Source: Bordetella hinzii LMG 13501 (lineage in GTDB: Bacteria; Pseudomonadota; Gammaproteobacteria; Burkholderiales; Burkholderiaceae_B). Taken from it: a DNA stretch of 55,320 nucleotides. Numbering within the stretch: position 1 is the first letter of the stretch; each line of letters opens with the position of its first letter. The notes under the pieces were generated by a model. That model made no database searches. It worked only from the letters and a program-made list of their open reading frames with translations, and was not told the origin of the DNA. Shown piece after piece: positions 16,354 through 25,775 of this stretch. The position numbers and the translations under genes were made by a program. Location of the stretch: positions 1 through 55,320 of the forward strand of contig NZ_LRUJ01000034.1 of assembly GCF_001548475.1 (NCBI RefSeq). Direction: 5' to 3'.

Positions 16354-16380
16354 ACAAAGGGCCCATGAAGGGCCCTTTGT
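16354..16380. terminator. Bidirectional terminator between the nitroreductase gene and argH
   Basis: ACAAAGGGCCC-ATGAA-GGGCCCTTTGT is an inverted repeat of 11 bp with A and T flanks. It can serve both converging genes, the nitroreductase on the plus strand and argH on the minus strand. Confidence 0.8.
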
Positions 16381-16401
16381 GCGTTCAGGCGCGGCGCCGG
16401 T

Positions 16402-17814
16402 TCAGGCGGTCTCGTCGATCACGCGCTGGGCTTCGATGCGCACGCGCTCGGGGGCGGTGCCGCCGATGTGCTTGCGCGCCGCCACCGAGCCCTCCAGGGT
16501 CAGCACCTCGTGGATGTCAGCCTCGATGGACGGATGGTAGGCCTTGAGCTCATCCAGCGTCAGGTCGGCCAGGTCGCAGCCGCGCTGTTCGCAGTCGCGC
16601 ACGGCATGGGCGACGACTTCATGGGCATCACGGAAGGGCAGGCCGCGCTTGACCAGGTAGTCGGCCAGGTCGGTGGCGGTGGCAAAGCCCTGCAGCGCGG
16701 CGGCGCGCATGTTCTCGGGCTTGACCTTGATGCCGCCGGCCATGTCGGCGAAGAGGGTCAGCGTGTCGCGCAGGGTGTCGGCCGTGTCGAACAGGCCTTC
16801 CTTGTCTTCCTGGTTGTCCTTGTTGTAGGCCAGCGGCTGGCCCTTCATCAGGGTCAGCAGGGCGACCAGATGGCCGTTGACGCGGCCGGTCTTGCCGCGC
16901 GCCAGCTCGGGCACGTCGGGGTTTTTCTTCTGCGGCATGATGGAGCTGCCGGTGCAGAAGCGATCGGCCAGGTCGATGAAGCCCATGCGCGGGCTCATCC
17001 ACAGCACCAGCTCCTCGGACAGGCGCGAGACATGCGTCATGATGAGGGCGGCGGCGGCGCAGAATTCGATGGCGAAGTCGCGGTCGGACACGGCGTCGAG
17101 CGAATTGCGGCACACCCCTTCGAAATCCAGGCTGCGGGCCACGCGCTCGCGGTCGATGGGATAGGAGGTGCCGGCCAGGGCGGCCGCGCCCAGCGGCAGC
17201 CGGTTGACGCGCTTGCGGCAATCGGCCAGGCGCTCGGCGTCGCGGCCGAACATCTCGGCGTAGGCGAGCAGGTGATGGCCGAAGGTGACCGGCTGGGCCA
17301 CCTGCAGGTGGGTGAAGCCCGGCATGATGGTGGCGGCGTTGTCCAGGGCCACCGTGGCCAGGGCATGGCGCAGCTGGCGCAGCAGGCCGATCAGGGTGTC
17401 GATTTCATCGCGCAGCCACAGGCGGATGTCGGTGGCGACCTGGTCATTGCGCGAGCGGCCGGTGTGCAGGCGCTTGCCCGCGTCGCCGACGAGCTCGACC
17501 AGGCGCTTTTCGATATTCAGGTGGACGTCTTCGAGGTCGAGCAGCCACTGGAAGCTGCCGGCGTCGATTTCCGACAGGATTTGCTGCATGCCGCGCTGGA
17601 TGTCGGCCAGATCCTGGGCCGAAATAATGCCCTGGGCGGCCAGCATGTCGGCGTGGGCCAGCGAGCCGCGGATGTCGTGGCGCGCCAGGCGCTTGTCGAA
17701 ATCCACCGACGCGGTGTAGCGCTTGACGAGATCGGAGACGGGTTCGGAGAACCGCGCGGACCAGGCTTGGGCCTTGTTGGCGAACTGGTCTTGTTGAGAG
17801 GGAGTATTTGCCAT
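16402..17814 (-). CDS. argH: Argininosuccinate lyase
   Basis: 470 aa, the normal length. It cleaves argininosuccinate to arginine and fumarate, the last step of arginine synthesis. Clear motifs are [48 protein letters not shown] and the fumarase/lyase signature [12 protein letters not shown] (about residue 290) bearing the catalytic serine loop. It is not clustered with other arg genes here and is divergent from a mechanosensitive channel gene. Confidence 0.97.
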   Translation of the reverse strand: MANTPSQQDQFANKAQAWSARFSEPVSDLVKRYTASVDFDKRLARHDIRGSLAHADMLAAQGIISAQDLADIQRGMQQILSEIDAGSFQWLLDLEDVHLNIEKRLVELVGDAGKRLHTGRSRNDQVATDIRLWLRDEIDTLIGLLRQLRHALATVALDNAATIMPGFTHLQVAQPVTFGHHLLAYAEMFGRDAERLADCRKRVNRLPLGAAALAGTSYPIDRERVARSLDFEGVCRNSLDAVSDRDFAIEFCAAAALIMTHVSRLSEELVLWMSPRMGFIDLADRFCTGSSIMPQKKNPDVPELARGKTGRVNGHLVALLTLMKGQPLAYNKDNQEDKEGLFDTADTLRDTLTLFADMAGGIKVKPENMRAAALQGFATATDLADYLVKRGLPFRDAHEVVAHAVRDCEQRGCDLADLTLDELKAYHPSIEADIHEVLTLEGSVAARKHIGGTAPERVRIEAQRVIDETA

Positions 17815-17924
17815 GATGGCCGGAATTATAGGCCCTGGCGGACAGGCTGGCGCGCCGCCGCCCCGGGCCCCGATATCGGATAATGAGGCCGGATGGACCC
17901 CGACGCAAGGAGCAAGCTTTGACG

Positions 17925-19244
17925 ATGCAGTGGCAGACCGTGGCCGAAACCCTGGATCATTACACGCCGGCCCAGCCCTGGGCGCAGACCCTGGTGGGCG
18001 TGGCCGTGCTGGCGCTGGTGGCGCTTTTCGCCCAATGGGTGGTGGCCCGCCTGGTGCTGTATTTCGCCCACCGGCTGCTGCGCGCCTCCGGCCACGAAGA
18101 CTGGGACCAGGCCCTGCGGCGCCGCCGCGCCTACCAGAATCTCTGGTACGCCGTGCCTTTCGCCGTGGTGTCGCTGGGCATCGACCTGGTTCCCCACGCC
18201 GAGCGCGCCGTCACCGTGGTCGGGCGCCTGGCCCATGCCGGCGCCTGGATCTGCGTGTTCGTGGCCTTCAGCGGCGTGCTCAGCGCCTGGCAGGACACGT
18301 ATTCGGCCACCACGCGCGCCCAGACCCGCTCGATCAAGGGCTATATCCAGATCACCAAGCTCATCATGATGGCCATCTGCGTGGTGCTGGTGCTGTCCAT
18401 CCTGATGGACCGCTCGCCGTTATGGATGATCTCCGGGCTGGGCGCCTTGTCGGCCGTGCTGCTGCTGGTGTTCAAGGACACGCTGCTGTCGCTGGTGGCC
18501 AGCACCCAGCTGACCTCCAACGACATGCTGCGCATCGGCGACTGGATCGAAATGCCCCAGGCCAATGCCGACGGCTTCGTCAAGGACATCGCCCTGCACA
18601 CGGTCAAGGTGCAGAACTGGGATAACACGGTCACCACCGTGCCGACCTACAAGCTGTTCTCCGAAAGCTACCGCAATTACCGCCAGATGTTCGAGTCGGG
18701 CGGACGCCGCATCAAACGCACCCTGCGCATCGACGCGACCTCGGTGCGCTTCCTGGATGCCGAGGAGTCCCGGCGCCTGATGCGCTTTCGCCTCCTGCAT
18801 GACTACCTGCAGGCCAAGGAGAGCGACCTGGCCCGCGCCAACCAGGACCTCGGCCCCCTGGCCGAGGTGCCGGCCAACCGGCGGCGCCTGACCAATATCG
18901 GCACGTTCCGCGCCTACGCGCTGGCCTATCTGCGCCACCACCCCGAGGTGCGCCAGGACATGGCCATGATGGTGCGCATGATGGAACCCCAGGCCGAAGG
19001 CATCCCGGTCGAGGTCTATTGCTTCACGGCCATCACTGCCTGGGTCGAGTACGAGCGCATACAGGGCGATATCTTCGATCATCTGCTGGCTATCCTCCCC
19101 GAACTCGGCCTGCGGCTCTATCAGCAGCCGTCGGGGGCGGACCTCACCGCCTTGTCCGGGCAGATGCGCCAGGCCGCCTGGCACGAAGCCCGGCACGAAC
19201 AGGCGCTGTCCTTGCCGGGCTCCGGCGACCCCGCCATGCGATAA
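17925..19244 (+). CDS. MscS family mechanosensitive channel, YbdG/MscM-like
   Basis: 439 aa from the ATG at 17925. A TTG at 17919, in frame, has better spacing from AAGGAG (17907-17912) and may be the true start. The protein has about five membrane helices (first at 20-45), then the MscS domain with [24 protein letters not shown], and [22 protein letters not shown], the last two segments typical of the YbdG branch. Such channels open under hypo-osmotic stress. It is followed closely by nadE after 36 bases. Confidence 0.9.
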   Translation: MQWQTVAETLDHYTPAQPWAQTLVGVAVLALVALFAQWVVARLVLYFAHRLLRASGHEDWDQALRRRRAYQNLWYAVPFAVVSLGIDLVPHAERAVTVVGRLAHAGAWICVFVAFSGVLSAWQDTYSATTRAQTRSIKGYIQITKLIMMAICVVLVLSILMDRSPLWMISGLGALSAVLLLVFKDTLLSLVASTQLTSNDMLRIGDWIEMPQANADGFVKDIALHTVKVQNWDNTVTTVPTYKLFSESYRNYRQMFESGGRRIKRTLRIDATSVRFLDAEESRRLMRFRLLHDYLQAKESDLARANQDLGPLAEVPANRRRLTNIGTFRAYALAYLRHHPEVRQDMAMMVRMMEPQAEGIPVEVYCFTAITAWVEYERIQGDIFDHLLAILPELGLRLYQQPSGADLTALSGQMRQAAWHEARHEQALSLPGSGDPAMR

Positions 19245-19280
19245 TTTGGCATCCCTTTCATTGCATTGGAATCGTCGTTC

Positions 19281-20915
19281 ATGAGCGTTGTCCGGGTAGG
19301 AATCGCGCAAATCAATGCCTGCGTGGGGGACCTGGCGGGCAACGCCGCCCGGGTCCTGCAGGCGGCCCGCCAGGCGCATGGCCACGGGGCCGACATCCTG
19401 GTCGCGCCCGAGCTGGTGCTGACCGGCTATCCGCCCGAGGACCTGCTGCTGCGGCCGCTCTTCATCGAGCGCCAGCACGCCGAGCTGGACAAACTGGCCG
19501 CCGACCTGGCCGGCCTGGGCGGCCTGCATGTGCTGGTGGGCCATGTCGAGCGCCGCGAGGGGCGTCTCTATAACGCCGCCACGCTGTTGGCCGGCGGCAG
19601 GCGGCTGGGCACTTATTGCAAGCGCGAGCTGCCCAACTACTCGGTCTTCGACGAGCAACGCTATTTCACGGCCGATACCCAGCCCCTGGTCTTCGAGCTC
19701 AAGGGGCAGCGCTTCGGCGTCAACATCTGCGAAGACATCTGGTTCGACCGGACCGCGTGCGCCGCGGCCCAGGCCGGCGCCCAGGTTCTGCTGGTGCCCA
19801 ATGCCTCGCCCTACAACGTCGGCAAGCAGGCCGAGCGCCTCATGATCGCCGAACGCACCGTGGCGGCGACCGGCTGCGCCCTGGTCTACGCCAATCTGGT
19901 GGGCGGCCAGGATGAGCTGGTCTTCGACGGCGCCTCCTTCGTCCTAGACCGCCAGGGACAGCTGCGGGCGCGCCTGCCGGACTTCACCGAAGGCGTCAAT
20001 ATCGTCGACGTGCACGCCGACGGCAGCATCGTGGCGGTCACTCCCGAGGCTTCGGTGCGGCCCTACAGCGAAGAAGAGCAGGTCTGGAACGCGCTGGTGC
20101 TGGGCACGCGCGACTACCTCGGTAAGAACCGCTTCCCCGGCGCCATCATCGGTTTGTCCGGCGGCATCGATTCGGCTGTGGTGCTGGCCATCGCCGTCGA
20201 TGCCCTGGGCGCCGAAAATGTCCGCGCGGTCATGATGCCCTCGCGCTACACCGCCGATATCTCGCTGGCCGACGCGCGCGACATGGCGCAGCGCCTGGGC
20301 GTGCGCTATGACGAGATCGTCATCGGCCCCATCGTCGATGCCTTCGAGAGCGCGCTGGCGCCGCAGTTCGTCGGCCTCCCGGTCGACGCCACCGAGGAGA
20401 ACATCCAGGCGCGCGCGCGGGGCACCTTGCTCATGGCGCTGTCCAACAAGACCGGCCGGCTGGTGCTGACCACCGGAAACAAGTCGGAGATGACCACCGG
20501 CTATTGCACGCTGTATGGCGACATGGCCGGCGGCTTCGCGGTCATCAAGGACGTGCCCAAGACCCTGGTCTACCGCCTGGCGGCCTGGCGCAATACCCAG
20601 AACGACATCATCCCCGAGCGCATCATCACGCGCCCGCCCTCGGCCGAACTGCGTCCCGACCAGAAGGACCAGGACAGCCTGCCGCCCTACGATGTGCTGG
20701 ACGGCATCGTCGTGCGCTACATGGAGCAGAACGCCTCGGCCGCCGAAATCGTGGCCGAAGGCTATCCGCCGGCCGCGGTCGAGCAGGTATTGCGGCTGAT
20801 CCGCATCAACGAATACAAGCGGCGGCAGGCGCCGCCCGGGCCGCGCATCACGCCCCGCGCATTCGGCCGGGATTGGCGCTATCCTGTCACCAACGGATTC
20901 CGCGAATCCCCCTGA
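19281..20915 (+). CDS. nadE: Glutamine-dependent NAD+ synthetase
   Basis: 544 aa two-domain form. Residues 1-260 are a nitrilase-fold glutaminase (APELVLTGYPPEDLL with Glu, KRELPNYSVFDEQRYF with Lys, VNICEDIWF with nucleophile Cys). Residues about 275-540 are the synthetase with the PP-loop LSGGIDSAVVLAIA and TTGNKSEMTTGYCTLYGDMAGGF. It converts deamido-NAD to NAD using glutamine. The start at 19281 (MSVVRVGIAQ) is preferred over an upstream TTG in frame. The glnB gene follows after 36 bases. Confidence 0.97.
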   Translation: MSVVRVGIAQINACVGDLAGNAARVLQAARQAHGHGADILVAPELVLTGYPPEDLLLRPLFIERQHAELDKLAADLAGLGGLHVLVGHVERREGRLYNAATLLAGGRRLGTYCKRELPNYSVFDEQRYFTADTQPLVFELKGQRFGVNICEDIWFDRTACAAAQAGAQVLLVPNASPYNVGKQAERLMIAERTVAATGCALVYANLVGGQDELVFDGASFVLDRQGQLRARLPDFTEGVNIVDVHADGSIVAVTPEASVRPYSEEEQVWNALVLGTRDYLGKNRFPGAIIGLSGGIDSAVVLAIAVDALGAENVRAVMMPSRYTADISLADARDMAQRLGVRYDEIVIGPIVDAFESALAPQFVGLPVDATEENIQARARGTLLMALSNKTGRLVLTTGNKSEMTTGYCTLYGDMAGGFAVIKDVPKTLVYRLAAWRNTQNDIIPERIITRPPSAELRPDQKDQDSLPPYDVLDGIVVRYMEQNASAAEIVAEGYPPAAVEQVLRLIRINEYKRRQAPPGPRITPRAFGRDWRYPVTNGFRESP

Positions 20916-21290
<375 letters not shown>

Positions 21291-21312
21291 AGCCGGCCCC
21301 GTCCCCACGCAT

Positions 21313-21344
21313 GAAACAAGCGCCGCATTCGCGGCGCTTGTTTC
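21313..21344. terminator. Bidirectional terminator between glnB and the autotransporter gene
   Basis: GAAACAAGCGCCGC-ATTC-GCGGCGCTTGTTTC is a perfect 14-bp inverted repeat with A/T-rich outer ends. It can terminate both converging transcripts. Confidence 0.88.
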
Positions 21345-21353
21345 GTCTGGTGG

Positions 21354-24300
21354 TCAGAATGTGTAGCGCATATGGGCGATCATGCCGTGCGTAGCCCAGT
21401 CCCGGCTCCATTCGCCCTGATAAGCCAAGCCCAGTTGGAGCGCAGCCGTGGCGGCAACCTGCATGCCCAGGCCCAGGCCCCAGCGCGTGCGCGCCAGGCC
21501 CCATTGGCCGCTGCGGGCCTGGGTCATCGGCATGGCGGCAAACCCGCCGTCGGTGCGAAAGTCGCGGCCGCGCAAGTCGTGGCGAACCTGAAGGCTGGCG
21601 TTCAGGCGCAAGGGCATGGACCCGATGGCCGTGTCGTGCGTGCCGGCCAGGCGGCCCACCAACGACGGTACCGTGACCTGATGGGCCAAGGCCCGCAGGC
21701 CATAGCCTCGCCCGGCCGACTCGGTAAATCCCCGTTGCCGGGTGTGATTGAGCATCACGCCGACCTCGGGTGTGAGCTGCGAATCCGGGGTCGGTTGCCA
21801 TGCCTTGCCCAGCAGCGCGGCGGCCTGCAGGGCATGGCCCTGGGCGTCCGCGCCCACGGCTTCGGCGGTTTCATCAAACCAGATGTGGCGATCGACGCGA
21901 TGGCGATAGCTGCTCAGGCCAGCCAGATATTTCAGATGCCAATCCTGTCCGAGATCCTGTCGCAGGCCGAACATCAGGCCGATGGCTGTGCCCCGGCTGC
22001 GGTCACGATCCGGCGCCTGGAAGTCCTCCTGCCAGCGCCGGTCGGCGATGGCCAGCCCCGCCGCCGCGCTCCAGTCCGGGTTCAGCCGCTCGCTCAGCCC
22101 CAGCGTGACGGCATGGCTGCCTTGCCTGCCGTCCAGGCCCGAGGGGTGCCAGCGGACCTGCTGGTGCTGGTATTGCGCGAAAAGCCCCTTGCCGCCCAGT
22201 TGTTGCCCAAAGTCGTCCAGGGCCTGATCCTGCGCCAGGCTTTGCAGCGCCGCGGCATTGGCGTAGACGCTGCCCGATAGGGAGTAGAGGCTGCGCTGCA
22301 GGCGCTCGGGGTCGCGAATCCCTTGCAAGGCGGCGGCGCCGCCCAGTAGCGCCTGTTCGGCCAGCGGTGCCGCCGGCAGGGCGCGCGCGCCCAGTGGGGC
22401 GTTCGCCATGGCATCGTCCAGGCCCTGCATGACGCGCTCCAGATTGCCGGCGGCGGACAGGACCTGGGGCCGTCGCGCATCCGGCTCCAGCCTGCGGGCC
22501 GCGAGCCGCGCGTCTATCCGCTGCAAGTCGACTTCCACGCGCCGGGCGTGATAACCCAGCTTGGCTTCGAGCAACAGCGTGGGGGCATGGGTGAAGCTGT
22601 CGAAGGCGCCGGTCACCTGGTCGCCGGCGGAAAGCACGACGTGTGTCTGGCCGGCGCGGGCCACGTAGCCGGTGCGTATGCCGTGGATATGGAGCCGGCC
22701 GGCCAGCTCCGCCCCGTGCCGGACCCGCAGCGCGCCGGCGCCGATATCGGTGATCAGCGTGCCCTGGGCCGATTGCCGGTAGTTGCCATCGATGGTCAAT
22801 CCTTTCTCGGCGTTGTAGAGGGCGCCGTCGTTGTTCACCGGGCCCGTGCGGCCTACGCCGGTCAGCGTGCCCCCGCGGTTGATCTGCACGGATGAGGTGA
22901 TGCTGCCCAGCACATCGAGGATGCCGCCATCGATGACGGTGTCGCCGGCATAGGTGTTGGCGCCGGCCAGGACCAGGGCGCCCTGGCCCGAGACCCTCAG
23001 CCCGCCCGGGCCGGAGATATTGTTGCCAAAGACGTAGCGGTCGGAAGCGCCGCGCTGCAGCGCGGCGTGGAACTCGCCGAAGGCGAATTGCGCCGGACCT
23101 TGCACGGCGCGCCCGATGTTGAGCAGGCCCCAGCCATAGATGCTGTCGACCCCTCGCTCGCCAAGGTCGGTGGCGGTGGTCAGCAAGGTCGTGCGCAGAT
23201 TGTCATTGCTCATCCATGGGTATTTTTCCAGCAGGAGCGCCGCCGCGCCGGTCACCTGGGGTGCCGAGAACGAGGTGCCTCTTTGCTGGTTGGCGAATTG
23301 ATCGGGGTCCGCGGGAAGGAAATCGCCGTATCCACTGGCGGCCATGCACCAGTCGGCGGCATTGCCGCATCGGTCGGCCCAGGGGGAGATCTGGTTGTTG
23401 AGCTCCACGCCGATCACGGCGATAAAGCCCTTCTGTAGGGACGGTTCGATAAGCGGCAGCAGGGCCTCGGCGGCCGGATCGGATTGGCCCACGCCGAGGT
23501 CGCCGTTGCCGGCCGCGAAGATGAACAGCCCGCCCTGATCCACGATCTGCTTGATCGTGCCAACGAGGGTCAGGGGTTTATTGGCCGCACTGGCGTTTCG
23601 ATATGCCCGCTGGTAGCTTCGGAACACCTGGACCGAGGTGGCGCCGCTATCGGAGCCCAGGCTGTTGTTGAACAACCTCACGCCTTGGGCCGACAGGTCC
23701 CGCCACGCCGCCAGCAGAGAGCGTTCCGACAATTGCCGGGAGTTGGGGGCGAGGCTGATGTTGGCCGACAAGATGGTGGCGCCCGGCGCGATGCCTCCCA
23801 GGTAGTGGTTGACGGCGGTGGGCGCATTGAGCTCCTGCATCTGGCGGTTGCGGTCCTCCTGTGCGGCCAGGACCTGGGCGACCTGGGTGCCGTGATCGCC
23901 TTGGTTGGCTTCGTTGTAGGGGCCCGCGACGCCATTGGTGTAATCGGCGCTCTGGCCCTGGTCCACGTTGACCACGGGCGGCCCGGGCTTGACCCCGTTG
24001 TCGATCACGCCGACTCTCACCCCTTGGCCGGTCAGGCCCGCGTCGCGAGCGGGCTTGAGATTGATGAGGTTGTAGCGCGCCGCCTGGGTATTGGGGAAGA
24101 CCGAGGATACGTTGTAACGGGTGTCCGCGGGCCGGCGATGGGCGCTCATGGGGCCGAGCAGAAAGTCATCCCAGGACCGGCTGGCCAAGGCGGGCGGGTT
24201 GGCCCGCTTGTCTTCGGCGGGCGGAACATCGCCCGGTGGGGGCAGGGGGGGATCGCCTACAGGGGGATCGTCTGCGGGGAGATTGGCCGCGGGAGGATCG

Positions 24301-24686
24301 ATCGCGGGAGGATTGGCCGCGGGTTCACCCGCGCCCGCCGCTTCGCCAGCGTGTCCCGCGTCGCCGCCGCCCTCGCCGTCGCCGCCGCCTTCGCCGCCGC
24401 CTTCGCCGCCGATGGGCGGTGCATGCGGGTTGTCGGCGGGCGGCGCTTCGTCCGGCTCAGGCGCGGGCATCAACGCCGGCTGATGGACAGGCGCCGGCGG
24501 CACGGCCGGGAGCGGGGCGGGCAAGGAAGGGGCGGGCAAGGAAGGGGCGGGCGAGGAAGGGGCGATGGTGCCACCCCCTCCGCCACCACCTCCACATGCG
24601 GCAAGCGTCGTGCAAGAGAGTAACAAGGCGGCACGGTGACGACGACGGAGGCGCAGCGGACCAGGAGGGAAGAAAGGCGCAGGCAT
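21354..24686 (-). CDS. Autotransporter subtilisin-like serine protease, SphB1-like lipoprotein
   Basis: 1110 aa. A signal peptide ends in the lipobox LAAC, followed by eight glycines and a Pro/Ala- and Gly/Glu-rich spacer (about 35-165). The S8 protease domain holds Asp229 (VGVIDNGV), His265 (GDHGTQVA) and Ser472 (GTSFSAPQV). An autotransporter-associated repeat (LVLAGANTYAGDTVIDGGIL) leads to a C-terminal barrel (about 830-1110) ending in YTF. This layout, surface-anchored by lipid, matches SphB1, the Bordetella protease that matures filamentous haemagglutinin. Other SphB paralogues are possible. No ribosome-binding site is visible; a perfect hairpin lies just in front of the ATG. Confidence 0.93.
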   Translation of the reverse strand: MPAPFFPPGPLRLRRRHRAALLLSCTTLAACGGGGGGGGTIAPSSPAPSLPAPSLPAPLPAVPPAPVHQPALMPAPEPDEAPPADNPHAPPIGGEGGGEGGGDGEGGGDAGHAGEAAGAGEPAANPPAIDPPAANLPADDPPVGDPPLPPPGDVPPAEDKRANPPALASRSWDDFLLGPMSAHRRPADTRYNVSSVFPNTQAARYNLINLKPARDAGLTGQGVRVGVIDNGVKPGPPVVNVDQGQSADYTNGVAGPYNEANQGDHGTQVAQVLAAQEDRNRQMQELNAPTAVNHYLGGIAPGATILSANISLAPNSRQLSERSLLAAWRDLSAQGVRLFNNSLGSDSGATSVQVFRSYQRAYRNASAANKPLTLVGTIKQIVDQGGLFIFAAGNGDLGVGQSDPAAEALLPLIEPSLQKGFIAVIGVELNNQISPWADRCGNAADWCMAASGYGDFLPADPDQFANQQRGTSFSAPQVTGAAALLLEKYPWMSNDNLRTTLLTTATDLGERGVDSIYGWGLLNIGRAVQGPAQFAFGEFHAALQRGASDRYVFGNNISGPGGLRVSGQGALVLAGANTYAGDTVIDGGILDVLGSITSSVQINRGGTLTGVGRTGPVNNDGALYNAEKGLTIDGNYRQSAQGTLITDIGAGALRVRHGAELAGRLHIHGIRTGYVARAGQTHVVLSAGDQVTGAFDSFTHAPTLLLEAKLGYHARRVEVDLQRIDARLAARRLEPDARRPQVLSAAGNLERVMQGLDDAMANAPLGARALPAAPLAEQALLGGAAALQGIRDPERLQRSLYSLSGSVYANAAALQSLAQDQALDDFGQQLGGKGLFAQYQHQQVRWHPSGLDGRQGSHAVTLGLSERLNPDWSAAAGLAIADRRWQEDFQAPDRDRSRGTAIGLMFGLRQDLGQDWHLKYLAGLSSYRHRVDRHIWFDETAEAVGADAQGHALQAAALLGKAWQPTPDSQLTPEVGVMLNHTRQRGFTESAGRGYGLRALAHQVTVPSLVGRLAGTHDTAIGSMPLRLNASLQVRHDLRGRDFRTDGGFAAMPMTQARSGQWGLARTRWGLGLGMQVAATAALQLGLAYQGEWSRDWATHGMIAHMRYTF
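24514..24558 (-). repeat. 15-bp tandem repeat in the autotransporter proline-rich spacer
   Basis: GGGGCGGGCAAGGAA occurs twice exactly and a third time with one change. It encodes repeated APSLP-type pentapeptides just after the lipidated N-terminus. In-frame copy changes would alter spacer length only. Confidence 0.85.
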
Positions 24687-24690
24687 GGAA

Positions 24691-24718
24691 CACGCTAAAA
24701 GAGAGGCTTTTTAGCGTG
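24691..24718 (-). promoter_or_regulatory. Perfect hairpin/operator at the autotransporter ribosome-binding region
   Basis: CACGCTAAAA and TTTTAGCGTG form a perfect 10-bp inverted repeat with an 8-base loop, ending 4 bases before the start codon. As RNA it would occupy the ribosome landing site; as DNA it could be a dimer-binding operator. Function is inference. Confidence 0.55.
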
Positions 24719-24771
24719 CCGTTAATCGATTCCGGGAAATCCGCCGCGAATTAGGACCGAGTGAGGCTGCG

Positions 24772-25668
24772 TCAGCTTGGCGGCGCAAGGTGAATACCCA
24801 GAAGGCATTGCTGGCAGATCGCCGCCGTGATGTCTTGCCGGGCGTGCTCGCGCCGCTCCAGCATGCCGATGGCGCGCGCCGTGGGGCCCAGGTCGGCGGG
24901 CAACGGCAGTACGCGCAGGTCCCGGCTTTCCCGCCAGTTGGCGCCATTGAGCAGGGGGAGCAGGGTTACGCCCGCCTGCTGGCGCACCAGTTCCACCAGG
25001 GTTTCGATGGCGTTGAGTTCCAGAAATTCGGTCAGCGGCAGACCCAGGCGGCGCAGCACGCGGTCGATCTGCAGGCCGGTGCGCTGGGTGCGGTCAAAGC
25101 GCAAAAAGGGATTGGCGCGCAGGACTTCGCGCACATCCTGGCCGCCGGCCGCTGCCGGATGCGCCACCACGACCAGCGGTTCCTGATAAAGAGGCGTCCA
25201 CTTGGTGGACGCCCTCTTGCGTCCGGCCTCCACGATGAGGGCGGCGTCCAGTTCGCCGGTCTCCACCTTGCCGGCCAATTCGCTGGCCTTGCCGGAGAAC
25301 ACGCGGACATCCAGCCCGGGATGCTCGCGCTTCATGCGGGTGACGACCTTGGACAGCATGCCCATGCAGGACACGATGGCGCCCACCGAGACCGCCCCGG
25401 CCAGCGCATCGCTGGCATGGCGGGGCGCGCGCAGGCGCTCGTACATGTCCAGCAATTGCTTGATTTCGGGCAGCAGTTCGCGCCCGGCGGCATTCAGGAT
25501 GGCCAACCGGCCGCTGCGGTCGAACAGTTCGCGCCCCAGTTCGGCCTCCAGCGAGCGCATTTGGAAGCTCACCGCCGCCTGGGTCAGGGCGACTTGCTCG
25601 GCGGCCTCGGCGAAGGTGCCATGGTGGGCGACGGCCAGGAAAGTCCGCATAAATCGCAGGGTGCTCAT
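24772..25668 (-). CDS. LysR family transcriptional regulator
   Basis: 298 aa from the ATG at 25668 (MSTLRFMRTFLAVAHHGTF); an in-frame TTG 18 bases upstream is less likely. The N-terminal helix-turn-helix (AAEQVALTQAAVSFQMRSLEAELG) and LysR substrate-binding domain (about 90-295) are intact. It is divergent from the gamma-glutamyltransferase-like/ABC operon at 25776 across 107 AT-rich bases, so it is the probable regulator of that operon. The autotransporter gene lies downstream on the same strand, 85 bases away. Confidence 0.93.
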   Translation of the reverse strand: MSTLRFMRTFLAVAHHGTFAEAAEQVALTQAAVSFQMRSLEAELGRELFDRSGRLAILNAAGRELLPEIKQLLDMYERLRAPRHASDALAGAVSVGAIVSCMGMLSKVVTRMKREHPGLDVRVFSGKASELAGKVETGELDAALIVEAGRKRASTKWTPLYQEPLVVVAHPAAAGGQDVREVLRANPFLRFDRTQRTGLQIDRVLRRLGLPLTEFLELNAIETLVELVRQQAGVTLLPLLNGANWRESRDLRVLPLPADLGPTARAIGMLERREHARQDITAAICQQCLLGIHLAPPS

Positions 25669-25775
25669 GGGGTTCGCGATAAGCAAAAAAAATTTTAATG
25701 ACGGATCAAAAAATCAAATTGATTTAATTAAATCACAAGAGTAATTTCAGCAGTTTGTCCCCCGAGAGCCGTGCC

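Noticed and set aside
24240..24420. G- and C-rich runs and GCC/TCG repeats in the autotransporter gene as a phase-variation switch
   Set aside because: Units are multiples of three and the longest single-base run is about six, so length changes would not be expected to shift the frame often.
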